A stretch of 64,000 nt of DNA from Pandoraea aquatica (GCF_902459565.1 NZ_CABPSN010000002.1:744001-808000); one strand, 5' to 3'. Shown: positions 8,526-17,275, counted from the first letter of the stretch. Notes: generated by a model not told the origin, from the letters alone. Numbers and translations are program-made.

Positions 8526-9551
8526 TTACTTGGCGTTGGCCGTCATCTTGAAAATGCCCTGCGCGTTACCGGCATCGAAGCGAAGATCGATTTTCCAGCA
8601 GCGATTGGCGGTGTCGTACTCTCGGTGACGCGAGATGAATTCGTAGAACGAACCCGGCACGTCGCGCGTCACGGTCTCACCGTTCTTGCCACGGAACTCG
8701 CGACGCACGGTGTCGGCGCGATAGGCGGTCTGGAACACACGACCCGAGCGCGAGCGCTCGACTTCGGGCTTCATCGGGCGGCCCTTGGCTTTCTCGGCGT
8801 CCGACAGCGCGAACACATCTTCCACGCGGTCGGTGGCGTGGTTGAACGCATTGCCTTCGGTGGAGATCCACGCCATTTCGGCCGATTCTGCCAGCAACAG
8901 TTCGTAGTCGGCTTCGCTCGGCACGTCGTGTTGACGGGCAAACGCACCCACGATGACCGGCAGCAGCGCCTGTGCGCTCTCCAGCGGCAGCGTACCGTCG
9001 CGCTCCAGTTCCCACAGTTGTCCGACGGCAGCCGGCGTGAGCGGGTCTTTCGAGGTGCCGACGACGCGCGACACGGCCTGCTGGAACGTCTCCGAGAAAC
9101 GCTCGGGATGCAGTTCGCTCACGAAGAATTGCGAGATCTCTTCAGGGGCGTCTTCGTGCGCATAGGCGCGGCCCGTCATGCCGAGACGGTCGAGCGGATA
9201 GCGACCGTTCAACTTGAAGCCGAGCGGACGCAGGATGCGCGTGAACGCCGCTTCACCTGGCGGCAGGGCGCCGTTCTGGTCCCAGCGCACGGTGCGCAGC
9301 GCGCCGTGATCGAAGTAGACGCCACCGCCAGCGGCAATGGCTTCTTCGGTGTAAGTGCGGCCGTTTTGCGAGCGTGCGAGCAGCCCTTCGAACAGCGCCA
9401 TGTTCATGGCTTGCGCCAGTTCGGCGCGGGTAACGCGCCCCGGCTCGAAGTCGGACAGGATCGACGGCGAATTGAGCGTGGCGAAAAGCGCGTCGGTACG
9501 CGCTTCCCCGATCAGGGAAACCAGCAAGGACTGCACGTTGGCGTTGCGCAT
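8526..9551 (-). CDS. hglS: DUF1338 / HglS-type 2-oxoadipate dioxygenase/decarboxylase
   Basis: Non-heme Fe(II) enzyme family that converts 2-oxoadipate to D-2-hydroxyglutarate with O2 in the lysine catabolism of Pseudomonas putida. Likely metal ligands are H82 (YFDHGALRTV), H238 (NAFNHATDR) and E304 (FYEFISR). R86, four residues after the first His, matches the conserved arginine next to the first ligand in HglS. At 341 aa it is clearly shorter than the roughly 460-aa P. putida enzyme, so an insertion or C-terminal part is absent. First gene of the aminoadipate operon; a divergent LysR gene and an operator-like repeat lie upstream. Function follows from family and context. Confidence 0.83.
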   Translation of the reverse strand: MRNANVQSLLVSLIGEARTDALFATLNSPSILSDFEPGRVTRAELAQAMNMALFEGLLARSQNGRTYTEEAIAAGGGVYFDHGALRTVRWDQNGALPPGEAAFTRILRPLGFKLNGRYPLDRLGMTGRAYAHEDAPEEISQFFVSELHPERFSETFQQAVSRVVGTSKDPLTPAAVGQLWELERDGTLPLESAQALLPVIVGAFARQHDVPSEADYELLLAESAEMAWISTEGNAFNHATDRVEDVFALSDAEKAKGRPMKPEVERSRSGRVFQTAYRADTVRREFRGKNGETVTRDVPGSFYEFISRHREYDTANRCWKIDLRFDAGNAQGIFKMTANAK

Positions 9552-9680
9552 CAGGTTGTCTCGCAGGGGGATGCCGTCTTGTGCGACATCACAGGGTAAA
9601 GGTGTCAGGCGGTGTCAGGGCAAGGCATGCGGCGCACCGTCATGCCTTCTTGCAGTGACTGCATTATTGGAACGGATGCG

Positions 9681-9697
9681 TCTCGCGTAAAGCGAGA
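9681..9697. promoter_or_regulatory. putative LysR operator between hglS and lysR
   Basis: Inverted repeat TCTCGC-N5-GCGAGA in the 180-bp gap between the divergent hglS-like operon and the LysR gene at 9732. It contains a T-N11-A core (T9683, A9695), the usual layout for LysR-type sites, about 35 bp before the LysR start. Likely the autoregulatory and activation site; not proven. Confidence 0.5.
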
Positions 9698-9731
9698 TAA
9701 AATTGCCACTTGATGCGTTTTTGGAATCAAC

Positions 9732-10655
9732 ATGCGCAAATTCAAGACCCCCGGGACTGCGGCGCTGCTGGCGTTCGAGGCGGCAGCCCGGCACGAAAGC
9801 TTTACCCATGCGGCTCGCGAGCTGTTTCTGACCGAGAGCGCGGTGTCGCGCCAGATCGCCACGCTGGAAACGCAGTTGGGCGTGCGGCTGTTCGTACGCG
9901 CCAAGCAGCGCGTGGTGCTCACCCGCGCGGGACGGCTCTATGGCACTCAGGTGCGTCGGACGCTCGAACAACTGGATCGCGACACCCTGTCGATCATGGC
10001 CCACGGCAGCGGCGGCGGCTCGCTGGAACTGGCGGTGCTGCCGACGTTCGCGTCAGAGTGGTTGATTCCAAGAATGAAAGACTTCGACGACCGCCACCCG
10101 GACGTTCGCGTGAACATGGGCGTGCACACCGACCTCTTTACGTTCGACGAGACGCACTTCGAGGCAGCGATTCACTTCGGCCAGCCGACGTGGCCGGGCA
10201 CGTCGTCGGATTATCTGTTCGGTGAAGAAGTGGTGCCGGTGTGCAAACCGTCGATCCTGAAAGGACCGGTGCGTACGGCGGCGGACTTGCTGACGTATCC
10301 GTTGTTGCACTCGACGACGCGTCCGAGCGCGTGGGCGCAGTGGTTTGCCGAGCAGCGCGTCGACGATCACCGGGCGTTGCAAGGCGTGCGCTACGAGCTG
10401 CACACCATGCTCATTGCGGGCGCGGCGGCGGGGTTGGGGATTGCGCTCGTGCCGAAGTTCTTCGTCGAGGGACAGTTGGCGACGCTCGGCCTCACGATTC
10501 CGTTTGACGTGAAGAGCGTGGCCGAGTCGGCCTACTACCTCGTCTACCCGACGGAACTGACACACGGGCAGCCACTCAGCGTGTTCCGCGAGTGGCTGCT
10601 CGATCAGGCGAAAGCGTATCGGCCGACGTACCGTCCGGACTATCGGCCGGCCTGA
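9732..10655 (+). CDS. LysR family regulator (GcvA-like), probable regulator of the aminoadipate operon
   Basis: 307 aa. Winged helix-turn-helix in the first 65 residues (AARHESFTHAARELFLTESA, then SRQIATLETQLGVRLF), followed by the two-lobe inducer-binding domain (about 92-300), with the GcvA-like feature AGAAAGLGIALVPKFF. Starts 180 bp from the hglS-like gene in the opposite direction, with a symmetric operator candidate between. LysR regulators commonly activate the divergent operon in response to a pathway intermediate; here 2-aminoadipate or 2-oxoadipate would fit. The inducer is inferred. Confidence 0.87.
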   Translation: MRKFKTPGTAALLAFEAAARHESFTHAARELFLTESAVSRQIATLETQLGVRLFVRAKQRVVLTRAGRLYGTQVRRTLEQLDRDTLSIMAHGSGGGSLELAVLPTFASEWLIPRMKDFDDRHPDVRVNMGVHTDLFTFDETHFEAAIHFGQPTWPGTSSDYLFGEEVVPVCKPSILKGPVRTAADLLTYPLLHSTTRPSAWAQWFAEQRVDDHRALQGVRYELHTMLIAGAAAGLGIALVPKFFVEGQLATLGLTIPFDVKSVAESAYYLVYPTELTHGQPLSVFREWLLDQAKAYRPTYRPDYRPA

Positions 10656-10674
10656 TCCCGGACGACGGCAGCGC

Positions 10675-11322
10675 TTAGCGTCCCGTGTAGCGTCCCGGCT
10701 TGTGCCACGCGACGACCATTGCGCTCATGGCGATGGCCGAGATAGCGGACCAGGCGACGCGTCCTGCCGGAATCGTGGCGAGCGACGCGATCAGAATCGT
10801 CGTGTCGATGCACACCTGCGTGATTCCGGCATTGATGCCGCGCTTGCGTTGCAGCCATAGCGTGACGATGCCGGTGCCACCGACGCCTGCGCCGTGACGT
10901 GCCAACGCCAGAATGCCCATGCCGCACAGCGTGCCGCCGACGAACGCGGCGAACAGCGGATTGACGAAGGCGATGTCGAGCGTCTGCGGCATGGCCGCGA
11001 GGGCGAAGGTAATGCCGAAGCTCGCGACCGTAGATTTGAGCGCAAAGCGCGCGCCCATCGTGAAGTACGCGAACAGGAAGAACGGAATGTTCACCAGCGT
11101 AAAGATGGTGCCCACCGGTAGCGGAAAGACGTAAGAGGCGAGCAGTGCGATGCCAGCTACGCCGCCGGTAACCAACCCGGCAGCCTTGAGCAGCACCAGA
11201 CCGACCACCACAAATGCCATGCCGATGACCATCGCATAGATGTCTTCGACCACGGAGTGCGGTACGCCGATTGTGTCGGTTGCCGCAATGGCGCCGGATA
11301 CAGCGCCCGTATCGTGTTTCAT
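10675..11322 (-). CDS. YitT family membrane protein (DUF161)
   Basis: Integral inner-membrane protein, 215 aa, with about five or six hydrophobic helices (first near residues 28-47, next about 53-75, then 80-92, 98-112, 118-137 and 175-203). Family features are KAAGLVTGGVAGIALL near the start and the loop ARHGAGVGGTGIVTLWLQRK (about 140-159), typical of DUF161/YitT proteins, whose substrate is unknown. It is convergent with the LysR gene (19 bp gap) and follows ilvE on the same strand after 139 bp, so cotranscription with ilvE is possible. Confidence 0.8.
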   Translation of the reverse strand: MKHDTGAVSGAIAATDTIGVPHSVVEDIYAMVIGMAFVVVGLVLLKAAGLVTGGVAGIALLASYVFPLPVGTIFTLVNIPFFLFAYFTMGARFALKSTVASFGITFALAAMPQTLDIAFVNPLFAAFVGGTLCGMGILALARHGAGVGGTGIVTLWLQRKRGINAGITQVCIDTTILIASLATIPAGRVAWSAISAIAMSAMVVAWHKPGRYTGR

Positions 11323-11461
11323 GATCAGTAAGTCAGGAACGACAAGACGGCGCGCCCGGCTCTCCTGATGCCGGAACGCGCCGCCGAAGATTTCCCGCGT
11401 CGCTGTCTCGTGCGACGCGCAGCTTCACAGCTTGTTATGTAGATACGGTATTAACGCACGA

Positions 11462-12559
11462 TCAGGCGACGTGGTGGACCCACTTGAACGGATCGGCGAC
11501 CTTGCCACGTTGAATGCCCGTGAGCTGATCGCGGATACGCTTGGTGACCGGGCCTTCGCCGCCGTCGGCGATGTTGAATTCGCCGTTGGCGTGACGCACC
11601 TGACCGATGGCCGTCACGACCGCAGCCGTGCCGCACGCGAACGTTTCCTTCACACGGCCGCTGGCCGCGTCGGCCTGCCACTGTGCGAATTCGTACGGCG
11701 TCTCGTTGACCGTCATGCCTTCGCGGCGTGCCAGTTCGATGATCGATGCGCGGGTGATGCCCGGCAGGATCGTGCCCGAGAGCGGCGGCGTCTGGAGCGA
11801 GCCGTCGTCCATCACGAAGAAGACGTTCATGCCGCCGAGTTCTTCGATCCAGCGGTGTTGCGCGGCGTCGAGGAACACGACCTGATCGCAGCCCTTGGCG
11901 CTCGCTTCCGTTTGCGCAATCAGGCTGGCGGCGTAGTTGCCGCCGCACTTCGCAGCACCGGTACCGCCGGGGGCTGCGCGCGTGTACTGATCCGAGACCC
12001 ACACCGTCACGGCCGACTTGCCGGGCTTGAAGTACGGGCCGACCGGGCAGGCGATCACGCAGAAGATGTACTCATGTGCGGCGCGCACGCCCAGGAAGCT
12101 TTCCGAGGCGAACATGAACGGACGGATGTAGAGGCTGCTGCCTTCCGAGCCCGGGATCCATGCGCGGTCGATGTCGACCAGCTTTTCCACGGCTTCGAGG
12201 AAGACGGCTTCCGGCAGATCGGCCATCGACATGCGTTGCGCCGACTCGCGGAAACGCTTGGCGTTGGCTTGCGGGCGGAACAGCGAGATCTTGCCGTCTT
12301 CGCCACGGTAGGCCTTCATGCCTTCGAAGATTTCCTGCGCGTAGTGCAGCACGGCGCACGCCGGATCGATCTGGAACGGACGGCGGGCTTCCACCTTCGC
12401 GTCATGCCAGCCGCGGCCCTCGGTCCAGCGGATCGTGACCATGTGATCCGTGAATACGCGGCCGAATACCGGGTTCGCCAGTGCGGCGGTGATCTGGTCG
12501 GCGGGGGTGGGGTTGGCGTGCGGCTCCACGACAAAACGCAATTGGTTATCGGCGCTCAT
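11462..12559 (-). CDS. ilvE: branched-chain amino acid aminotransferase
   Basis: Class IV PLP aminotransferase, 365 aa, of the long BCAT form. It interconverts Leu, Ile and Val with their 2-oxo acids. Visible are the HYAQEIFEGMKAYR segment (about 91-104), YIRPFMFAS, the PLP lysine in GAAKCGGNYAASL (about 202-214) followed by EELGGMNVFFV, and the class IV signature around LSGTILPGITRASII (about 260-274). It is complete. It stands alone between a 421-bp upstream gap and the YitT gene and is not in an ilv operon, which is common for this form in beta-proteobacteria. Confidence 0.93.
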   Translation of the reverse strand: MSADNQLRFVVEPHANPTPADQITAALANPVFGRVFTDHMVTIRWTEGRGWHDAKVEARRPFQIDPACAVLHYAQEIFEGMKAYRGEDGKISLFRPQANAKRFRESAQRMSMADLPEAVFLEAVEKLVDIDRAWIPGSEGSSLYIRPFMFASESFLGVRAAHEYIFCVIACPVGPYFKPGKSAVTVWVSDQYTRAAPGGTGAAKCGGNYAASLIAQTEASAKGCDQVVFLDAAQHRWIEELGGMNVFFVMDDGSLQTPPLSGTILPGITRASIIELARREGMTVNETPYEFAQWQADAASGRVKETFACGTAAVVTAIGQVRHANGEFNIADGGEGPVTKRIRDQLTGIQRGKVADPFKWVHHVA

Positions 12560-12980
12560 GTTTCTTCAAATGTCTCGGCAGAGGTGGCTTGAGTCGTCAG
12601 TGCCGTTAACGTAAACGGCAAGGTGGGTATTTTCCTCCTTTCGGGGCCTGCCTGTCGACTGAATTCACCGCTTCTCCCGTCACTACGGGCTTTCAGGGGG
12701 TATCACGCCGCGAAAAATCGGAATTTGGACGATTTTTGCAAGAAAAGTGCGTGATTTGCCGAAAGTTGCGTGGGCGCACGTCTGCCACGAAACCGCTGCG
12801 TCGCAGGGTAACAGTGTGTAAAAAAACATTTCAGGTCACAGGCCGGCTGACACTCGACATTTAATATCGAAGGCGCATGATGTCGGGAACGTCCCCACAG
12901 GCGATGCACGCCCCCTCTTGAAACCGGGAGCGGCAATCGTGGACGTTCCGCCCGTAGATCAAGAATGGGAGAGGAGACAG
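12560..12980. other. 421-bp intergenic region between ilvE and a small membrane protein gene
   Basis: Divergent promoter region with no convincing gene. It contains an inverted repeat TGCCGTT-N6-AACGGCA at 12601-12620, 41 bp before the ilvE start and so placed like an operator or leader hairpin. A more AT-rich stretch around 12815-12875 (ACATTTAATATCG) may carry the promoter of the plus-strand gene. No leader peptide rich in branched-chain codons was recognised, so classical attenuation is not supported. Confidence 0.5.
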
Positions 12981-13343
12981 ATGAAGTCGACAACGATTCG
13001 CATGTTGCGCGCGTATCTGATCGTGGCCTCGCTGGGCGCTGTGTGCATCGACGTCTGCGTCGTCATCGCGATGCTCGTCTTCGATGTGCCCGAGCGCGTC
13101 TTTACCTCGGCCGACTTCCGGATTGCGATGGCGGCGTCTTTATTGCTGCTGTTGCTGGCGACGCGCTCGCTGGCGTCGGCCGCGTTTCGGGCAGCACTCG
13201 CCAGTCGGCATGTCATGGTCGATGGTGGCAGCAGCCAGCGTGAGAGCCGCAGCGTCGCGTTGCGCGACGACTGCCCGCACCGTCTGCTGGTGCTCCTGCA
13301 TATCCGCATCCACCGCCAGCAACTGGCGATGGTGGCCGCCTGA
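12981..13343 (+). CDS. small membrane protein, unknown function
   Basis: 120 aa. ATG 12981 is chosen because GAGGAG stands at 12971-12976; a longer reading from 12918 has no such site. Two hydrophobic stretches are present (about 8-34 and 45-65), the second ending in a run of leucines before TRSLASAAFRAALASR. The C-terminal half is basic and histidine-rich (LLVLLHIRIHRQQ). No family recognised. A stable hairpin overlaps its stop codon, so it is probably a single-gene unit. Confidence 0.6.
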   Translation: MKSTTIRMLRAYLIVASLGAVCIDVCVVIAMLVFDVPERVFTSADFRIAMAASLLLLLLATRSLASAAFRAALASRHVMVDGGSSQRESRSVALRDDCPHRLLVLLHIRIHRQQLAMVAA

Positions 13344-13372
13344 CGGCGAAGCGGTCGTCGTCGCCGTCAGGC
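13338..13372. terminator. terminator hairpin
   Basis: Perfect 12-bp stem (GCCTGACGGCGA at 13338-13349 with 13361-13372) with an 11-base loop. It overlaps the stop codon of the small membrane protein gene and lies 20 bp from the end of the convergent GST gene. It lacks a T-run but is GC-rich and symmetric. Confidence 0.6.
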
Positions 13373-13392
13373 GCATCAATCCAACATCCCTG

Positions 13393-14064
13393 TCAGGCCG
13401 CCTTGCCGTCCACCAGATCGCATTCGCGCGGCGGCCGCGTCATTGCAATCCACTCCTGTACCGCCGGGCGTAGGAACTGACGGCGCGCGTATTCGGCCAG
13501 TGCGGGCGGCACGACGTCGTCGTTATAGACCAGACGGTTCAGCATGACCGCGAGGTCGACGTCGGCAATGCACCACTTGTCGAACAGCGACATGCGCCCG
13601 TCGGGCAGCAGGTCCTCGGCGATGGCGATCAGCTTGCTCGCCGCCGCATAGCCTGCATCCGTCAGCGGTGCCTCGGACGGGCCGTAGAAAATCACCTGAG
13701 TCGAACGATCCTCACGCAGTGCGCCGAGATCGCTGCGCAGCCATGCCTGCACCTGCCGGGCGCGCGCACGTTCCCGGATGTCGGCCGGATACACCGGCAC
13801 GTCGGGGGAGATCGTTTCCAGATACTCGTCGATGGCGGACGATTCGGACAACGTGAAATCGCCATGCACGAGCGTCGGCACGCGACGCGTGATCGACAGG
13901 TCGGCAAAGCCGCTTTCGTGATGCGCGCCCTGATCGAGATCGACGGTGCGCAGTTCGAACGGAATACCTTTCTCACGCAGCGTGACGAAAACCGACAGCG
14001 CGTAAGGGCTGGTGAACTGTGCGTCGACGTAGAGCGTGAAGGAGGCGGGGGCAGCGGCTGACAC
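13393..14064 (-). CDS. yfcF: glutathione S-transferase, YfcF type
   Basis: Cytosolic glutathione transferase of 223 aa. Thioredoxin-like N-terminal domain at about 8-88 (LYVDAQFTSPYALSVFVTLR; cis-Pro in RRVPTLVHGDFTLSESSAI, where the ESSAI stretch holds glutathione), helical C-terminal domain at about 95-215. The pattern agrees with E. coli YfcF, linked to peroxide protection. GTG start at 14064 with TGGAG 6 bases upstream. Divergent from the LysR gene at 14257, across a gap with a large inverted repeat, so that regulator may control it. Confidence 0.82.
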   Translation of the reverse strand: MSAAAPASFTLYVDAQFTSPYALSVFVTLREKGIPFELRTVDLDQGAHHESGFADLSITRRVPTLVHGDFTLSESSAIDEYLETISPDVPVYPADIRERARARQVQAWLRSDLGALREDRSTQVIFYGPSEAPLTDAGYAAASKLIAIAEDLLPDGRMSLFDKWCIADVDLAVMLNRLVYNDDVVPPALAEYARRQFLRPAVQEWIAMTRPPRECDLVDGKAA

Positions 14065-14155
14065 GGTGGGCTCCAGAAGGGAATGTGCGAGGGGCGAAAT
14101 TGCCCGCAGATGCCTATGTTGCCGTACGTGCGTGGTGATAAGCTACTGCACAAAT

Positions 14156-14194
14156 CGCTGGCAAGCTGTGAGCCAGATTCACAGCTTGCCAGCG
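14156..14194. repeat. 16-bp perfect inverted repeat between yfcF-like and lysR genes
   Basis: CGCTGGCAAGCTGTGA (14156-14171) and its exact reverse complement (14179-14194) are separated by 7 bases. The repeat lies in the divergent gap, 92 bp from the GST start and 62 bp before the LysR start. It is much longer than an ordinary LysR box. It could be a strong operator or a hairpin in the LysR leader. Confidence 0.75.
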
Positions 14195-14256
14195 CGCCCT
14201 CGCGCACCGATCTGTCCCCAATATTTGCTCGCACGCCAACCGATATCCCCCGAACC

Positions 14257-15144
14257 ATGAACGCCGAACCTCGCGCCCGTCCGCCGCTGGCGAATCTGGA
14301 AACCGTCTGCCTCGTTGCCCGCCATGGCTCGTTCACGGCGGCCGCCGAGGCGAGCGGCCTGACGCACGGCGCGATCAGCCGCCGGGTCGGCGCGGTCGAA
14401 AACTGGCTCGGCTGCGCGTTGTTCGAGCGTCACGGGCGAGGGGTGAGTCTGACGTGCGACGGTCAGCGCTTTCTCGGTCGCATCGAACATGCCTTCGATG
14501 TGATCGACGCGGCCGCCGATCAGTGGCATCAGGCGCGCAAGGCCCCGGCGGTGCGACTGAGTGTTGTGCCGTCATTCGCCAAACTGTGGTTGCTTGAGCG
14601 TCTGCAATCGCTCGAAGCGGGCAAGCCGTTCATCGACATACAGGTGACGACCGAGCATCGCAACGCCGACGTAGGCGCGGGCGAAGTGGACATCGCCTTG
14701 CGCTACGGACGTGGTGGGTGGGCGAGCGTCGATTCGGAACCGTTGATGGGCGAGGCGCTGTACCCGGTGGCTTCGCCCGAGATGGCGCAGCGTCTGAAGG
14801 GCGCAAGTGTGTCGGAGATGCTGGCGATGCCCTTGCTGCACGACTCCGATCTCACGGGCTGGCGCGCTTGGTGCGGTGCGCACGGGGTCACGTTGCGACC
14901 GCGTGCGCGCGACCGTCGCTTTGAGGATTACACGGTGGTGCTCGCGGCCGCCGAAGCGGGGCTGGGCATTGCGCTTGCCCGTGCGCCGCTGGCGAGCGAG
15001 TGGATGGCACGCAGCCGTCTCGTGCGACTGTCGGACGCCGAAGTCGCGTGCCCGTTGCAGTACCACGTGGTGACGGCCAAGCGCGAGAAGCGTCCGGAAG
15101 TGCTGGAAGTGATCGCGCGTCTGCACGCGCTGGCGCGCACGTAA
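14257..15144 (+). CDS. LysR family regulator
   Basis: 295 aa from ATG 14257; an earlier in-frame ATG at 14083 is rejected because it would put 58 unrelated residues before the helix-turn-helix and run through the inverted repeat. DNA-binding domain at about 8-68 (VARHGSFTAAAEASGLTHGA, then ISRRVGAVENWLGCALF), inducer domain of the GcvA-like type after residue 90 (AAAEAGLGIALARAPL near 228-243). Divergent from the YfcF-type GST, its most likely target. Inducer unknown. Confidence 0.85.
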   Translation: MNAEPRARPPLANLETVCLVARHGSFTAAAEASGLTHGAISRRVGAVENWLGCALFERHGRGVSLTCDGQRFLGRIEHAFDVIDAAADQWHQARKAPAVRLSVVPSFAKLWLLERLQSLEAGKPFIDIQVTTEHRNADVGAGEVDIALRYGRGGWASVDSEPLMGEALYPVASPEMAQRLKGASVSEMLAMPLLHDSDLTGWRAWCGAHGVTLRPRARDRRFEDYTVVLAAAEAGLGIALARAPLASEWMARSRLVRLSDAEVACPLQYHVVTAKREKRPEVLEVIARLHALART

Positions 15145-15249
15145 ATACCATGAACGCAGCGGTGCGCAGCGCAGGGGTTTCCCGCACTGCGCGTGCAGCT
15201 GCGGGTTGCCTAAAATGCGGGACGCTTCTTGCAGGACTGCCTGGCAGAG

Positions 15250-16170
15250 ATGAACTTACGCTCGCTCGATCTGAATCTGTTGCTCGTGTTCGAGTCGCTG
15301 TTGCGTACGCGCAGCACGACGGTCACGGCCGAGGAACTGAACCTCACGCAATCGGCGGTGAGCAATGCGCTCAAGCGTCTGCGGCTCGCCTTCGGCGACC
15401 CGTTGTTCGTCAAGACACCGCAAGGCATGCTGCCGACCGATCTCGCCGCATCGCTGGCGCCGCCGGTCACTGAGGGACTTGGCCTGATTCGCGGTGCCGT
15501 CGAAGCGCCGCAGGACTTCGTTCCGGCGAAAGCGCAGCGCACGTTCCGTCTCTACCTGAGCGACATCGGCCAGTTGATCTTCATGCCGAAGCTCATGGCC
15601 ACGCTCGCCGTCGAAGCACCCGGCGTTCGCATCGTCACGGTCGACACGACGCCGCGCGAAGCGCAGAACGCGATGGCGATGGGCGACATCGATCTCACGC
15701 TCGGCCTGTTCACACGCTTCTCGTCCGGCTTCCATCAGCAACGCCTGTTCCGCGAACATTACGTCGCCCTCGTGCGCGAGGGACATCCGACGATTCGCGG
15801 CGAACTCACGGCCGAGACGTTCCTTCACGCGGCGCACGCCGTGTACCGACCGACGGCGGGGCATCACGACGTGTTTGAGACGGCCGTCGAGCATTGGTTT
15901 GCGCAGTCGGGGCATCAGCGTCACGTGGCGCTTCGCATGGCGCACTCGATGGGCCTCTCGGCGCTGATCGCCGCGAGCGATCTGGTGGTGTGCGTGCCGA
16001 CGCGTCTTGGCCGCGCGCTCAAGGCCGCCGCCGATCTGCGCACTTACGCGCTGCCGTTCGACGGCCCCGAGTTCGACATCTCGCAACTCTGGCACGAGCG
16101 CTTTCATACCGACGCCGGCCACCGGTGGCTGCGCAGCACGATCTTCCGCCTGTTCCACGGCGAAGACTGA
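15250..16170 (+). CDS. LysR family regulator (NodD/NahR-like)
   Basis: 306 aa from ATG 15250; a TTG seven codons earlier (15229) is the alternative. The N-terminus MNLRSLDLNLLLVFESLL and the helix-turn-helix ELNLTQSAVSNALKRLR with FGDPLFVKTPQGMLPT are typical of the NodD/NahR/LinR branch, whose members often sense aromatic compounds. The C-terminal lobe carries LIAASDLVVCVPTRLGRAL. It lies upstream of, and on the same strand as, the extradiol dioxygenase cluster, with an operator-like repeat in between, so it probably activates that cluster. Confidence 0.87.
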   Translation: MNLRSLDLNLLLVFESLLRTRSTTVTAEELNLTQSAVSNALKRLRLAFGDPLFVKTPQGMLPTDLAASLAPPVTEGLGLIRGAVEAPQDFVPAKAQRTFRLYLSDIGQLIFMPKLMATLAVEAPGVRIVTVDTTPREAQNAMAMGDIDLTLGLFTRFSSGFHQQRLFREHYVALVREGHPTIRGELTAETFLHAAHAVYRPTAGHHDVFETAVEHWFAQSGHQRHVALRMAHSMGLSALIAASDLVVCVPTRLGRALKAAADLRTYALPFDGPEFDISQLWHERFHTDAGHRWLRSTIFRLFHGED

Positions 16171-16254
16171 TCGCCCTCCAATCTGACGGCACACGCTTGC
16201 TGCACATGCATGTGCGGCACCTGCGTGCTCGCATGCTGCACCCTCAATTCACGA

Positions 16255-16275
16255 CGTAAATACCGCGCATTTACG
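16255..16275. promoter_or_regulatory. putative LysR operator upstream of the extradiol dioxygenase
   Basis: CGTAAAT-N7-ATTTACG, a perfect 7-bp inverted repeat with LysR-type geometry, 104 bp before the GTG start at 16380. A second palindrome, GCACATGCATGTGC, stands at 16202-16215. Together they fit recognition and activation sites for the LysR protein encoded just upstream. Confidence 0.5.
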
Positions 16276-16379
16276 CAATTTGTTGGCGTCATGCGACGCC
16301 GGTCCTTATCGTATCTCCACGACATTGAAGTCACCGGACGCACGTCCGGGACACGAACAATATCCGCAGGAGACAAGCG

Positions 16380-17243
16380 GTGATCAATCTGCACGACATT
16401 CGTTACGTGCGGCTGGGGACGCGCGACCTCGAAGGTGCGACGCGCTATGCGCGCACCATTCTCGGGTTGCAGGAAGTGCGTCGGGAAGCCGGTTTCGTAT
16501 TCCTTCGCAGCGACAGCCGCGATCATTCGGTGTGCTATTTCGAGGGCGACCCTGCCGATCACACGGTGGCGTTCGACGTCGCCAGCGATGCGCATTTCGA
16601 TGCGGCCGCAGCACAGCTCGAAGCCATGCATATCGAGTTTCGACGCGGCACGCGCGACGAGGCCGACCTGCGCCGCGTGGCCGATTTCCTCACGTTCCGC
16701 GATCCCACCGGCAACCAGATCGAACTGGTGCTGCGCGCGGCGCAGACCGGGCGCGGCTATCACGGCGAGCGCGATGCGGGCATCGATTCTTTCAGTCACG
16801 TGGGCCTGTGCACGACGGATGCACGTCGCGACGAAGCCTTCTGGACCAGTGTGTGCAACGCCCGCGTGTCGGACCGTATCGGTGACGCGCCGCTGCTGCG
16901 CATCGACGACGTTCACCACAAGATCGCGCTGTTTCCGGCGAAGCGTGCGGGCATTCAGCACGTGAACTTTCAGGTGAACGGCATCGACGACCTGATGCGC
17001 TCCTGGTACTTCCTTCGCGAACAGGGCGTGCCGATTCGCTTCGGTCCGGGGCGTCACCCGACGTCGCACGCGATGTTTCTGTACTTCGCGGGGCCGGACG
17101 GCATGGTCTACGAGTACTCCACAGGCGTGCGCAAGATCGCGCCGGAGGATGAAGCGACTTACGTGCCGCGTCAGTTCCCGTTCGATCCGACGGGGTTCTG
17201 CATGTGGGGCGCGAAGCCTGAGATTCCCGAGTTTTCGTCCTGA
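16380..17243 (+). CDS. type I extradiol dioxygenase (two-domain VOC/BphC-like)
   Basis: Ring-cleaving catechol dioxygenase of the vicinal-oxygen-chelate fold, 287 aa in two tandem domains (about 1-125 and 135-260). The probable Fe(II) triad is H140 (SFSHVGL), H194 (IQHVNFQV) and E245 (MVYEYST). Second-shell residues equivalent to the BphC acid/base pair are H180 and H230 (RHPTSHAMF). The active site is therefore complete and meta cleavage of a catechol-like substrate is expected. GTG start with GGAG about 8 bases upstream. It heads a plus-strand cluster with a class II aldolase homologue, an aromatic acid transporter and a porin. The neighbours suggest a carboxylated substrate; this is inference. 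Confidence 0.85.
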   Translation: MINLHDIRYVRLGTRDLEGATRYARTILGLQEVRREAGFVFLRSDSRDHSVCYFEGDPADHTVAFDVASDAHFDAAAAQLEAMHIEFRRGTRDEADLRRVADFLTFRDPTGNQIELVLRAAQTGRGYHGERDAGIDSFSHVGLCTTDARRDEAFWTSVCNARVSDRIGDAPLLRIDDVHHKIALFPAKRAGIQHVNFQVNGIDDLMRSWYFLREQGVPIRFGPGRHPTSHAMFLYFAGPDGMVYEYSTGVRKIAPEDEATYVPRQFPFDPTGFCMWGAKPEIPEFSS

Positions 17244-17275
17244 CCTTTTGCCCTGAAATTTCGGCCGGTATCCCC

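Noticed and set aside
14083-14256. Longer start for the LysR gene at 14257
   Set aside because: The extra 58 residues resemble no LysR N-terminus and would translate through the inverted repeat.
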